This document shows, in pieces, positions 8,716 to 15,989 of a DNA stretch of 52,241 nucleotides. The notes below the pieces were generated by a model. It did no database searches. It saw only the letters and a program-made list of their open reading frames with translations, and had not been told where the DNA came from. Where the stretch lies: assembly GCF_009765355.1 (NCBI RefSeq), contig NZ_VTHK01000056.1, forward strand, positions 1 through 52,241, in the 5' to 3' direction. The translations under genes were made by a program, and so were the position numbers. The first letter of the stretch is position 1. The number at the start of each line of letters is the position of its first letter. This stretch comes from Amycolatopsis anabasis (lineage in GTDB: Bacteria; Actinomycetota; Actinomycetes; Mycobacteriales; Pseudonocardiaceae).

Positions 8716-9324
8716 TTGACATCGGTGACACTAGGCACGTTCGTGGGCTACAGCGTCAGATCGGGCACCTCCCGGATGAGCTTCGTGCACAGGCAACGAC
8801 GGCTCTACGAGAACCCGGCGACCCCGGCCTTCGACTTCTACCGGCGGCCGGTGAACGCGATCCGCGCCGGGCGGGCGGCCGGGCGCGACCAGGAAGCGAT
8901 GGCGGCGCTCCTCGCCCAGGCGAACGAGAGATCGCGACCGCACTACGCGGCGATCAGCGAAGGCTGGCTCCGCTACCTCGGGCGCAGGAGGCCTGCGCTC
9001 ATGGACGTCGCGCGTGCCCGCTGGAACCACGCCGGGATGGACGTCCGGGTGTCCCCGCACCTCGGCCTGGCCGAGGCGGACGGCACCCTCTGGGCGGTTT
9101 TCCTCTACTGCAAGGCGGATCCGCTCCCCCGCGACGGCGCGAACGTCGCGCTGTGCCTGCTGGAGGAGACCATGCACGAGGTACTCCCCGGCGGCAACGC
9201 GCTCGTCGTCGACGTCCGCCGGGCGAAACCGTTCACCCTGGGACGGCGTGACCGCCCCAGGGTGGGTGCGTGGGCGCGGAGCGAGGCCGCGGCCTTCATG
9301 ACGTTGTGGGAGGCGGCCGCGTAG
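8716..9324 (+). CDS. Conserved hypothetical protein, probably DNA-damage (LexA) regulated
   Basis: 202 residues from a TTG start preceded by GTGAGGA at 8702-8708; a GTG three codons on (8725) is an alternative. No signal peptide or membrane helix. It is rich in Arg, especially between residues 22 and 95 (FVHRQRRLYENP, FDFYRRPVNAIRAGR), with a more hydrophobic C-terminal half containing LWAVFLYCKADPLP and NALVVDVRRAKPF. I do not recognise the family. The LexA-type box upstream is the only clue to its role. Its stop codon is seven bases from the convergent glyS stop. Confidence 0.8.
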   Translation: MTSVTLGTFVGYSVRSGTSRMSFVHRQRRLYENPATPAFDFYRRPVNAIRAGRAAGRDQEAMAALLAQANERSRPHYAAISEGWLRYLGRRRPALMDVARARWNHAGMDVRVSPHLGLAEADGTLWAVFLYCKADPLPRDGANVALCLLEETMHEVLPGGNALVVDVRRAKPFTLGRRDRPRVGAWARSEAAAFMTLWEAAA

Positions 9325-9331
9325 TAGAAGC

Positions 9332-10720
9332 TCAGCAGCCGATCAGGCGGGCGGCGAGGTAGGCCTCGAGCTTGTCGATGGCCACGCGCTCCTGCGCCAT
9401 GGTGTCCCGTTCCCGCACGGTCACCGCCTGGTCGTCGAGCGAGTCGAAGTCGACCGTCACGCAGAACGGGGTGCCGATCTCTTCCTGGCGGCGGTACCGC
9501 TTGCCGATCGATCCGGCGTCGTCGAAGTCGACGTTCCAGTTCTTGCGCAGCGCGGTCGCGATGTCCCGGGCCTTCGGGGTGAGATCCGCGTTGCGGGACA
9601 ACGGAAGCACCGCCGCCTTGACCGGGGCGAGGCGGTAGTCGAGCTTGAGCACGACCCGCTTGTCCACGCCGCCCTTGGCGTTGGGCACCTCGTCCTCGCG
9701 GTAGGCGTCGAGCAGGAACGCCATCAGCGGGCGGCCCACGCCGGCGGCCGGTTCGATCACGAACGGCCGGTACCGCTGGCCGGACGCCTGGTCGAAATAG
9801 GACAGATCCACGCCGGAATGGTTGGAGTGCGTGGTGAGGTCGAAATCGGTGCGGTTGGCGATGCCCTCGAGCTCGCCCCATTCCTGACCGGAGGAGAAAC
9901 CGAAGCGGTATTCGATGTCGACCGTGCGCTTCGCGTAGTGCGACAGCTTCTCCTTCGGGTGCTCGTAGTGCCGCAGGTTGTCCCGCGCGATGCCGAGATC
10001 GGTGTACCAGTCGGTGCGGAAGTCGATCCAGTACTGGTGCCACTTCTCGTCTTCGCCCGGCTCGACGAAGTACTCCATTTCCATCTGCTCGAACTCGCGG
10101 GTCCGGAAGATGAAGTTGCCCGGCGTGATCTCGTTGCGGAACGACTTGCCGATCTGGCCGATGCCGAAGGGCGGCTTCCGGCGCGAGGTCGTCTGCACGT
10201 TGAGGAAATTGACGAAGATGCCCTGCGCGGTCTCCGGCCGGAGGTAGGCGAGCCCCTCCTCGCTCTCCACCGGGCCGAGGTAGGTCTTGAGCATCATGTT
10301 GAACTCACGCGGCGAGGTGTACTGCCCGCGGGTGCCGCAGTTCGGGCACGGCACGTCGGACAGGTCGTCCTCGAGGACCTCCTTGCCGGTGCGCTCGGCG
10401 TACTCCTCGGCCAGCTGGTCCGAACGGTAGCGCCGGTGGCAGGACAGGCACTCGACCAGCGGGTCGTTGAAGGCGTTGACGTGCCCGGAGGCCACCCACA
10501 CCTGGCGCGGCAGGATCACCGACGAGTCCAGGCCGACGACGTCGTCGCGCCCCTGCACCATCGCCTTCCACCACTGGCGCTTGATGTTGTCCTTGAGCTC
10601 GACGCCGAGCGGTCCGTAGTCCCACGCGGACCGGGTGCCGCCGTAGATCTCCCCGCACGGAAAAACGAAGCCACGGCGCTTGCACAGGCTGACGACGGTC
10701 TCAATGGTGTTGGCGGGCAC
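9332..10720 (-). CDS. glyS: Glycyl-tRNA synthetase (alpha2, eukaryotic/archaeal-like type)
   Basis: 462 residues, GTG start. Class II synthetase with motif 1 (GTRSAWDYGPLG), motif 2 (FRNEITPG, REFEQMEMEYF) and motif 3 near the C-terminal part of the catalytic core (GVGRPLMAFLLDAY), followed by an anticodon-binding domain. A zinc insert carries CLSC and CPNC. This single-chain form is the one used by actinobacteria. It occupies the same place relative to smtB-zur as M. tuberculosis Rv2357c, except that the sortase block intervenes here. Confidence 0.97.
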   Translation of the reverse strand: MPANTIETVVSLCKRRGFVFPCGEIYGGTRSAWDYGPLGVELKDNIKRQWWKAMVQGRDDVVGLDSSVILPRQVWVASGHVNAFNDPLVECLSCHRRYRSDQLAEEYAERTGKEVLEDDLSDVPCPNCGTRGQYTSPREFNMMLKTYLGPVESEEGLAYLRPETAQGIFVNFLNVQTTSRRKPPFGIGQIGKSFRNEITPGNFIFRTREFEQMEMEYFVEPGEDEKWHQYWIDFRTDWYTDLGIARDNLRHYEHPKEKLSHYAKRTVDIEYRFGFSSGQEWGELEGIANRTDFDLTTHSNHSGVDLSYFDQASGQRYRPFVIEPAAGVGRPLMAFLLDAYREDEVPNAKGGVDKRVVLKLDYRLAPVKAAVLPLSRNADLTPKARDIATALRKNWNVDFDDAGSIGKRYRRQEEIGTPFCVTVDFDSLDDQAVTVRERDTMAQERVAIDKLEAYLAARLIGC

Positions 10721-10782
10721 TCCACGCTCCGAGGCATGCGGGGACGGTTATCTGACTTAGTCGTGTCAGCGTATCCGGCCGT

Positions 10783-10800
10783 CCCCGCCTGCCTGCGGGG
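10783..10800 (-). terminator. GC-rich hairpin between sortase gene and glyS
   Basis: CCCCGC (10783-10788) pairs with GCGGGG (10795-10800) around a six-base loop, 31 bases past the stop of the sortase gene at 10831. There is no T tract, so termination is plausible but not proven. Confidence 0.4.
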
Positions 10801-10830
10801 GGATTAGCCAAGAGTGACGATCGCGCCCTG

Positions 10831-11520
10831 CTAGGGCCGGGAGACGAGCTCCGCGGAGACGATCCGGTTGTCCTCGTAGCCGTCGGTGCCGCCGATGTAG
10901 TCGCCGCCGCAGGTCACCAGCACCAGCCGGTGCGGACCGTCCTGGCCGAACAGCTCCTCGGCGCGGCTGGCCAGTTTGCTCTTGTGGATGGTGACGATGT
11001 CGTTGACCTTGTAGACCCAGTGCCCGCCCGCGGTGTCCACCACGCTCACCTGCTGGCCGTCCCGGACCCGCCACAGCTCGTCGAACGGGCCCTTCTTGCC
11101 CTTCCAGTTCACGTGCCCGGACAGCAGTGACGCTCCGTGGTCGGCGCCGAGCTTGACACCCCACCAGGTGGCCTCGTTCAGGCCCTCCGGAATCGGCAGC
11201 GTGCCGTCCGCGGTGAGCTCGCGGCGCACCAGCTGCGCGGTGCCGCCCTCGGGCAGCCGGATGGTGCCGGGCTGCTGGCCGAGCGCGCGCTGCCCCTCCG
11301 CCTGCTGCCCGGCGGACGGCGCGATGGGCACCTGCCGGCCGTTGTCGGCGACGGGGTCGCCGTTTCCCCCGGTGAAGACCACGAGCGCGACGACGGCCGC
11401 GACGACCACGACGGCCGCGACGCCGATCAGCACCCACGGCGGCCGCTTGCGGGACTTCTGCGGCGCCCCATCCGGATCCTGCTGATAACCCGCCAGATCG
11501 CCCTCGAACTGATCCGCCAA
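10831..11520 (-). CDS. Class E/F sortase (pair 1)
   Basis: 229 residues from a TTG start with AAGGAG seven bases upstream; a longer frame to 11574 would run through the tandem repeat and lacks a good ribosome-binding site. A cytosolic Lys/Arg-rich N-terminus and one membrane helix (about 29-49) hold the enzyme outside the membrane. The sortase barrel has His136 (LLSGHVNW), catalytic Cys204 (VLVTCGGDY) and Arg219 (EDNRIVS). It should be a transpeptidase that cuts a C-terminal sorting motif and attaches the protein to the wall. It is closely similar to the sortase at 13021-13701, so the two are duplicates. The likely partner is the anchored protein encoded just upstream. Confidence 0.9.
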   Translation of the reverse strand: MADQFEGDLAGYQQDPDGAPQKSRKRPPWVLIGVAAVVVVAAVVALVVFTGGNGDPVADNGRQVPIAPSAGQQAEGQRALGQQPGTIRLPEGGTAQLVRRELTADGTLPIPEGLNEATWWGVKLGADHGASLLSGHVNWKGKKGPFDELWRVRDGQQVSVVDTAGGHWVYKVNDIVTIHKSKLASRAEELFGQDGPHRLVLVTCGGDYIGGTDGYEDNRIVSAELVSRP

Positions 11521-11534
11521 GGTGGTGCTCCTTC

Positions 11535-11580
11535 TTCGATTCTTCGATTCAGCACAACCGGTTCGATTCAGCAAAACCGG
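11535..11580. repeat. Tandem 19-bp direct repeat before the pair-1 sortase
   Basis: Two adjacent 19-base units, 11543-11561 and 11562-11580, differ at one base (C/A), and a third partial copy of eight bases (TTCGATTC) sits at 11535-11542. They lie between the terminator of the upstream gene and the sortase ribosome-binding site, so they may be regulator sites or a recent slippage duplication. Confidence 0.75.
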
Positions 11581-11610
11581 CCGGTGTCACCCGATCGTGG
11601 CACCGGCCGG
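11577..11610 (-). terminator. Intrinsic terminator of the pair-1 anchored protein gene
   Basis: A 10-bp perfect stem (11577-11586 with 11601-11610) extends by four more pairs (one G-T) around a six-base loop at 11591-11596. On the minus strand it is followed by TTTT. It lies 22 bases past the stop at 11633 and would separate this gene from the sortase gene downstream. Confidence 0.75.
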
Positions 11611-11632
11611 CTCAGCGTACTCACCTCGGGAA

Positions 11633-12793
11633 CTACTCCGAATCGGCCCGCACCTTGCGCCGCCGGAGCGCCACGGCGGCGCCCGCCGCACCCGCGACGG
11701 CCACCCCGCCGAACGCGATCAGACCGATCGGCGCGGTGTTCCCGGCGCCGGGATCGTCCCCGGCGGGGATCTTCACCGGAACGTTCGGCTTCGCCGCCGG
11801 AGCCACCGGTGCGGCGCCGCCGGGATCGGGCGCGGGATCCGCGGGCTTCTTCGGCACGAAGTCCTTCGGAATCGAGCACGACACGTAGCCGAACTGGGCG
11901 ACGTTGACGCGTTGCTGGCCCGTTGGCTTCCCCGCGGCGTCGACCTCGACGTCGACGACGGCCACCGACCACGCCGTGGTGGCCTTGACCACGCCCTCCT
12001 CGGCTTTCGTCGCGGCCGGCGGGGGCTCGGGGGTGTTCGTCTCCTTCGTGTCCGATTCCGCCGCGAGCGCGCCGAGTTCCTGCGCGGCCGCGCCGGAGGC
12101 ATCCCCCACAGTCGCCGCGCTCGTGTCGGCGGCCGCGGTCTTGGCGTCCTCGGCCCGGACGATGTGCACCCTGGTCTGCCACTTCTTGCCGGTGTCCGGC
12201 GGGGCACCCAGGTCCACCTCGTCCAGCGCGAGTTCCTTACCGGGCGCGGGCAACTTCTCCTGGTACTGCTTGCCGTCCTTCTTCCGGTAGTAGATGGCGT
12301 CGGCGGTGCTCGTGGCGGACGGCTTGTCCGGCGCGGCGCACTCGACCTTGCTGGACGCGTTGCGCAGGTACAGGCCCCACGCCGGTGCGCCGGCTCCGGT
12401 CCGGGTCAGCCAGTAGTCACCCTTGGCCTCCGCCGAAGGAACCGTGGTCTCGCCGACCGTGGCGGACAGCGAGTACGGCGTCTTCCCCTGCACTCCTTCG
12501 GGCAGTTCCTTGTCCTCGGCGCCGTAATCACTCGCGTGCAGGCTCAGCCGCGTCGGCTTGTCCGGGATGCTCAGCCGGTCCCTGCCGTCCTTCTTCGTTC
12601 CCGGTTCCCCGGCCACCGCGACATCGCCGCCGGAATGGATGAAGTCCTTCCCGAGATCGGGTCCCAGCCCTGTGATCCCGAAGCCGAAGGCCACCGGAAT
12701 ACTCGGTGCGTCTTCGGCCACCGCCATTCCCGGCGTGACGGCCAGGGACACGGCGGCCGTCCCCACGGCCAGCCGAGTCAGCAAACGACTCAT
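11633..12793 (-). CDS. Secreted, C-terminally anchored surface protein (pair 1, putative sortase substrate)
   Basis: 386 residues from the ATG at 12793, with GAGGAG just upstream. The Sec signal peptide (1-26, ending AVA) precedes a predicted beta-rich extracellular domain with two cysteines (Cys152, Cys306), then a Pro/Ala linker, PNVPVKIPAG (336-345), a hydrophobic helix and a RRRK tail. That is the layout of a sortase substrate, but no LPXTG or LAXTG is present. The same PNVPVKIPAG, the signal peptide pattern and both cysteines recur in the protein at 13717-14832, so the pair are paralogs. Function unknown; the adjacent sortase genes suggest wall attachment. Confidence 0.85.
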   Translation of the reverse strand: MSRLLTRLAVGTAAVSLAVTPGMAVAEDAPSIPVAFGFGITGLGPDLGKDFIHSGGDVAVAGEPGTKKDGRDRLSIPDKPTRLSLHASDYGAEDKELPEGVQGKTPYSLSATVGETTVPSAEAKGDYWLTRTGAGAPAWGLYLRNASSKVECAAPDKPSATSTADAIYYRKKDGKQYQEKLPAPGKELALDEVDLGAPPDTGKKWQTRVHIVRAEDAKTAAADTSAATVGDASGAAAQELGALAAESDTKETNTPEPPPAATKAEEGVVKATTAWSVAVVDVEVDAAGKPTGQQRVNVAQFGYVSCSIPKDFVPKKPADPAPDPGGAAPVAPAAKPNVPVKIPAGDDPGAGNTAPIGLIAFGGVAVAGAAGAAVALRRRKVRADSE

Positions 12794-12835
12794 ATCTCCT
12801 CGGTTTCTACCCAGGCGGACGCGCGCACGGCACAC

Positions 12836-12950
12836 GCCCGTGAATGTCGGAAAGAAATCACGGGCCCGGCAACGCATCCCCAACCCAGGCCCCAAGAGAC
12901 CGCCGGTATCCAACGCGGCGGTCAGCACCAACCTGCCACAGATGCTGACC
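12836..12950. repeat. Three consecutive inverted repeats upstream of the pair-1 anchored protein
   Basis: Stem A: 12836-12843 with 12858-12865 (8 bp, 14-base loop). Stem B: 12898-12904 with 12917-12923 (7 bp). Stem C: 12920-12927 with 12943-12950 (8 bp, 15-base loop). B and C share bases 12920-12923, so they cannot form together. They fill the 227-base gap between the pair-2 sortase stop and the pair-1 start; B or C could end the upstream transcript, and A could act in the 5' leader. Confidence 0.55.
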
Positions 12951-13020
12951 CTGGGTAGAAACAGATCGTCAACTGAACGTGGAGATCACTCGAACGGCCC
13001 AGCGCGATCAAACTGGTCGA

Positions 13021-13701
13021 TCAGGGCCGGGCGATCAGGGTTCCGATCACCACGCGGTTGTCCCGGTATCCGTCGGTGCCCCCGAGGTAGTCGCCGCCGC
13101 AGGTGACCAGGACGAGCCGCGGCGAACCTTCCTGGCCGAACAGCCGCGGCGCCTGGGCGGGCAGGTCGTCCTTGTGCACCGTGACGATGTCGGTGACCCG
13201 GTAGACCCAGTGCCCGCCCGCGGTGTCCACCACGCGCACGGTCTGGCCGGGCCGGATCCGCCACAGCTCGTCGAACGGACCGCGCACCCCGGCCCAGTTC
13301 ACGTGGCCCGACAGCAGCGCGGCGCCGCGCTCGGCGCCGAGTTTCGCGCCCCACCAGGCGGCTTCGTCGAGGCCGTGCGGAATGGGGAGGGTCCCCTCCG
13401 CGGTCACTTCTTCGCGCACCAGCCGGGCCGTGCCGCCCTCGGGCATCCGCACGGTGCCCGGTTCCTGCAGGGGCACCGCGCCGGACGCGTCCCCCGGCAG
13501 CTGAACGGGCGCACCGGGTGGCGGTGCGGCGACGGCGACCGGCGCGGGCCGCGGACGCTGGTCCAGGCCGAGGACATACACCCCGGCCACCAGGGCGGCG
13601 ACGGCCAGGGCGCCGAGGACCCCGGCCGTCCACCTGCGCCACAGCGAGAGCCCGCCCGCGGTTCCGGTGTGCTCCGCGGGCGGGGTGGTCACTTCCTCCA
13701 T
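13021..13701 (-). CDS. Class E/F sortase (pair 2)
   Basis: 226 residues, ATG start. An N-terminal membrane helix (about 24-45) and a Pro/Ala-rich stalk precede the sortase barrel with His133 (SGHVNW), Cys201 (VLVTCGGDY) and Arg216 (RDNRVVIG). Long stretches match the pair-1 sortase, such as GPFDELWR and DTAGGHWVY, while the N-terminal stalk differs. It begins 15 bases after the stop of the anchored-protein gene, so enzyme and presumed substrate form a two-gene operon. Confidence 0.9.
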   Translation of the reverse strand: MEEVTTPPAEHTGTAGGLSLWRRWTAGVLGALAVAALVAGVYVLGLDQRPRPAPVAVAAPPPGAPVQLPGDASGAVPLQEPGTVRMPEGGTARLVREEVTAEGTLPIPHGLDEAAWWGAKLGAERGAALLSGHVNWAGVRGPFDELWRIRPGQTVRVVDTAGGHWVYRVTDIVTVHKDDLPAQAPRLFGQEGSPRLVLVTCGGDYLGGTDGYRDNRVVIGTLIARP

Positions 13702-13716
13702 CGGCTACCGCGTCGG

Positions 13717-14832
13717 CTACTCCCCGGACGACGGCGTGCCGGTGGGGCGGCGGCGCCGGGTCACGGCGATCGCACCGGCGGCGAGCAGCACGCCCCCGCC
13801 GAGCAGCGCGTAACCGAGCGGCGACGAACCCGCGTCCTCGATCACCTCCGGCGGCGCGGTCACTCCGGCCGGGATCTTCACCGGGACGTTCGGCTGCTGG
13901 ACCTGCTGGCCGCCGCCCGCGGCGCCACCGGGGTTCGCCGGGGTGAAACCCTTGGGCAGCGAGCAGCTCACCCCGCCGAGCACGATCGTGGTCTTCACGT
14001 CCTGCAGCTTGTCGCCCTTGGCGTCCTTGACGTGGGTGACCAGCTCGACCTGCCAGCCCGCCGCGACGGTCGTGTCCCCGCTCCGCCAGGCCGCCTGCTT
14101 GAGCAACTGGTCGAACGCGGTGACCCGGCTGATGGTCAGGTCCGTCTTGGTCTTCGCGAGGTCCGCCTTCGCGTCGACGTCGATGGACGGGCCGGCGGGC
14201 AGGTCCTTCGCTTCGAACTTCTTGTCCCCGACCGGGACCTCGACCTGCTCCAGGGTCTTCCCGTCCTTGCCGCGCACCCAGAGCTTGTCCGCGGTGGTAC
14301 TACCGGTGGCCTTGTCGTTCCCGGCGCAGTCGACGAAGCTCTTCGCGCCCTGGAACGCGAACACGGTGTTGTCCCGCGCCGAGTTCCCGCCGCGCCGGAA
14401 GTCGCGCAGCGCGTAGTTGGCCTCCGCGACCGCGGTCGGCACCGTGGTGTCCTTGAGCTGGGCGGACACGTTGTGATCGCGGCTGGCGACGCCCTCGGGG
14501 AACGGGTTGTCCACCTCCGGCCCGAACTTGCCCAGGCTGAGCAGGTAGTAGGGGCCGAGGGCCTTCTTCTCCCCCTCGTCCTTGGGCACCGCGGTGCGGT
14601 CCTGGGAAAGCTTGGACACGCCCGGTTTGAGCGGTGAACGCTGGGTCTCGCTGATGACGGTGCCGCCGTCCTCGCCCGCGTTGCCCACCTTGAGCGCGGC
14701 CGCGTTGGCGAACGCCACGGGGCCGGTCTTCTCGTCGACTCCCGAACTGGTCTGCGCCGCGGCGACGCCCGGGGTGACCGCGAGCGCGAAAGCTGCCGTG
14801 CCGGCGGCCAGCTTCGTCACGAAACGCGTCAT
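13717..14832 (-). CDS. Secreted, C-terminally anchored surface protein (pair 2, putative sortase substrate)
   Basis: 371 residues. ATG start with GGAGAG close upstream. The signal peptide ends near AAA at residue 26. The mature domain is rich in Lys and Asp and has two cysteines (Cys169, Cys290) that correspond to those of the pair-1 protein. Then come a Gly/Gln linker, PNVPVKIPAG (314-323), a hydrophobic helix (about 340-358) and TRRRRP. As in pair 1 there is no LPXTG. It is the first gene of a probable operon with the sortase and is transcribed divergently from smtB. Confidence 0.85.
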   Translation of the reverse strand: MTRFVTKLAAGTAAFALAVTPGVAAAQTSSGVDEKTGPVAFANAAALKVGNAGEDGGTVISETQRSPLKPGVSKLSQDRTAVPKDEGEKKALGPYYLLSLGKFGPEVDNPFPEGVASRDHNVSAQLKDTTVPTAVAEANYALRDFRRGGNSARDNTVFAFQGAKSFVDCAGNDKATGSTTADKLWVRGKDGKTLEQVEVPVGDKKFEAKDLPAGPSIDVDAKADLAKTKTDLTISRVTAFDQLLKQAAWRSGDTTVAAGWQVELVTHVKDAKGDKLQDVKTTIVLGGVSCSLPKGFTPANPGGAAGGGQQVQQPNVPVKIPAGVTAPPEVIEDAGSSPLGYALLGGGVLLAAGAIAVTRRRRPTGTPSSGE

Positions 14833-14862
14833 CTCTCCTCAGTTTCTGTTAGCGGTACGGGC

Positions 14863-14890
14863 CGTGACGACCCGCCCACCGGCCGTCACG
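14863..14890. promoter_or_regulatory. Dyad CGTGACG / CGTCACG upstream of the pair-2 anchored protein
   Basis: A 7-bp inverted repeat (14863-14869 and 14884-14890) with a 14-base spacer, 31 bases before the start at 14832. Stem A upstream of the pair-1 paralog also contains CGTGA...TCACG. The remainder of the 300-base divergent region 14833-15132 shows only the dyad near smtB. Confidence 0.4.
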
Positions 14891-15095
14891 CGTCCTGGTC
14901 CCCCGATGTTGCCCAGCCACCAAAACGGGTGCCAAGCCTAGGGGTAATCACAAGACACCACGCGACCACCTTGCCTTGTCGTTCGACCGTTAGGGGCGGA
15001 ACGCCGGAAATCATCGCCAAGCCACTCGAATGGAGCAGCGGACCCGGCGTGCCCGCCAGATGACGACCACAACCATTCTCAACAAAACACTAGGA

Positions 15096-15110
15096 TGGGT
15101 GGTACACCCA
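15096..15110. promoter_or_regulatory. Candidate SmtB operator, TGGGTG-GTA-CACCCA
   Basis: A perfect 6+3+6 inverted repeat 22 bases before the smtB start. It overlaps a good -10 hexamer (TAGGAT, 15091-15096), so bound repressor would block initiation. Autoregulation is known for ArsR/SmtB operons; this assignment is inferred from position and symmetry. Confidence 0.45.
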
Positions 15111-15132
15111 CGACGCAAGGCTGGAGATCGAC

Positions 15133-15519
15133 ATGCCGACGGTGAGTTCGGAGGCGGCCCCATCCGGGCTGCCCGGGGAGGCCGAGCGCGACGTGCACTC
15201 GCCGCGTCCGCTGGCGCCGCAGACCCCGCCGCAACCGGCCAGCACCCTGGCCGACGCCGGCGAGCTGCTGCGTGCCCTCGCCGCGCCGGTGCGGATCGCC
15301 ATCGTGCTGCAACTGCGCGACGGGGACCGCTGCGTCCACGAACTCGTCGATGCCCTGGATGTCACCCAACCACTGATCAGCCAGCACTTGCGCGTGCTCA
15401 AGGCGGCCGGGGTGGTGCATGGGGAGCGGCGCGGCCGCGAGGTGGTGTACCGACTGGTCGACGATCACCTGGCGCACATCGTGGTGGACGCGGTGGCGCA
15501 CGTACAGGAGGGCAAGTGA
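15133..15519 (+). CDS. smtB: ArsR/SmtB-family zinc-sensing repressor
   Basis: 128 residues. An unstructured Pro-rich N-terminus (1-38) is followed by a winged helix-turn-helix with recognition helix VTQPLISQHLRVLK. The alpha5 metal site is complete: Asp110-x-His112, x10, His123, x2, Glu126, the zinc pattern of SmtB/CzrA. Cys67 and His69 (DRCVHEL) occupy the alpha3 position. It is translationally coupled to zur by a GTGA overlap, as in M. tuberculosis Rv2358-Rv2359, where zinc releases SmtB and lets the operon be expressed. Confidence 0.93.
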   Translation: MPTVSSEAAPSGLPGEAERDVHSPRPLAPQTPPQPASTLADAGELLRALAAPVRIAIVLQLRDGDRCVHELVDALDVTQPLISQHLRVLKAAGVVHGERRGREVVYRLVDDHLAHIVVDAVAHVQEGK

Positions 15520-15941
15520 GCTCACCGACCAGAGGCCGGGCGCCGATGCCCGGTCGCCGGGCGACCAAGCAACGAGCTGCCGTCGTCGAACTGCTCACCG
15601 AGATCGACGACTTCCGGTCCGCACAGGACCTGCACGACGAACTGCGCAAACGCGGCGAAGGCATCGGCCTGACCACGGTCTACCGCACGCTGCAGTCGCT
15701 GTCCGAAGCCGGGGAGATCGACGTGCTGCGCACCGATTCCGGCGAGGCGATCTACCGGCGTTGTTCCTCGCACCACCATCACCACCTGGTGTGCCGCCAC
15801 TGCGGCAAGACCATCGAGATCGAAGGCCCGGCGGTGGAGCGCTGGGCGGAGAAGATCGCCTCGGGCAACGGCTTCTCCGAAATCAACCACACCGTGGAGA
15901 TCGTCGGGACCTGCGCGTCCTGCGGTACGCGCGCCCAGTAA
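15516..15941 (+). CDS. zur: Zinc uptake regulator, Fur family
   Basis: 141 residues from a GTG that overlaps the smtB stop; AGGAGG lies just upstream. An ATG ten codons on (15546) is an alternative. The winged-helix DNA-binding domain includes TTVYRTLQSLSEAGE. The metal-binding half has the His-rich HHHHH, CRHC (Cys93, Cys96) and CASC (Cys133, Cys136) for the structural zinc. Gene context with smtB marks it as Zur rather than Fur. It would repress zinc acquisition genes when zinc is plentiful. Confidence 0.93.
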   Translation: MSSPTRGRAPMPGRRATKQRAAVVELLTEIDDFRSAQDLHDELRKRGEGIGLTTVYRTLQSLSEAGEIDVLRTDSGEAIYRRCSSHHHHHLVCRHCGKTIEIEGPAVERWAEKIASGNGFSEINHTVEIVGTCASCGTRAQ

Positions 15942-15948
15942 GTCCCGG

Positions 15949-15988
15949 CGGCGGGGTCCGAAAGTGCTGCCACTTTCGGGCCCCGCCG
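15949..15988. terminator. Bidirectional terminator between zur and the convergent permease operon
   Basis: An 18-bp stem with a single G-T pair, arms 15949-15966 and 15971-15988, around a four-base loop. It starts eight bases after zur and ends two bases before the convergent stop codon at 15990, so it can serve both strands. Confidence 0.75.
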
Positions 15989-15989
15989 T

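Noticed and set aside
14833..15132. Zur box in the smtB promoter region
   Set aside because: A CATTCTCA half-site at 15073-15080 is not matched by a convincing second arm.
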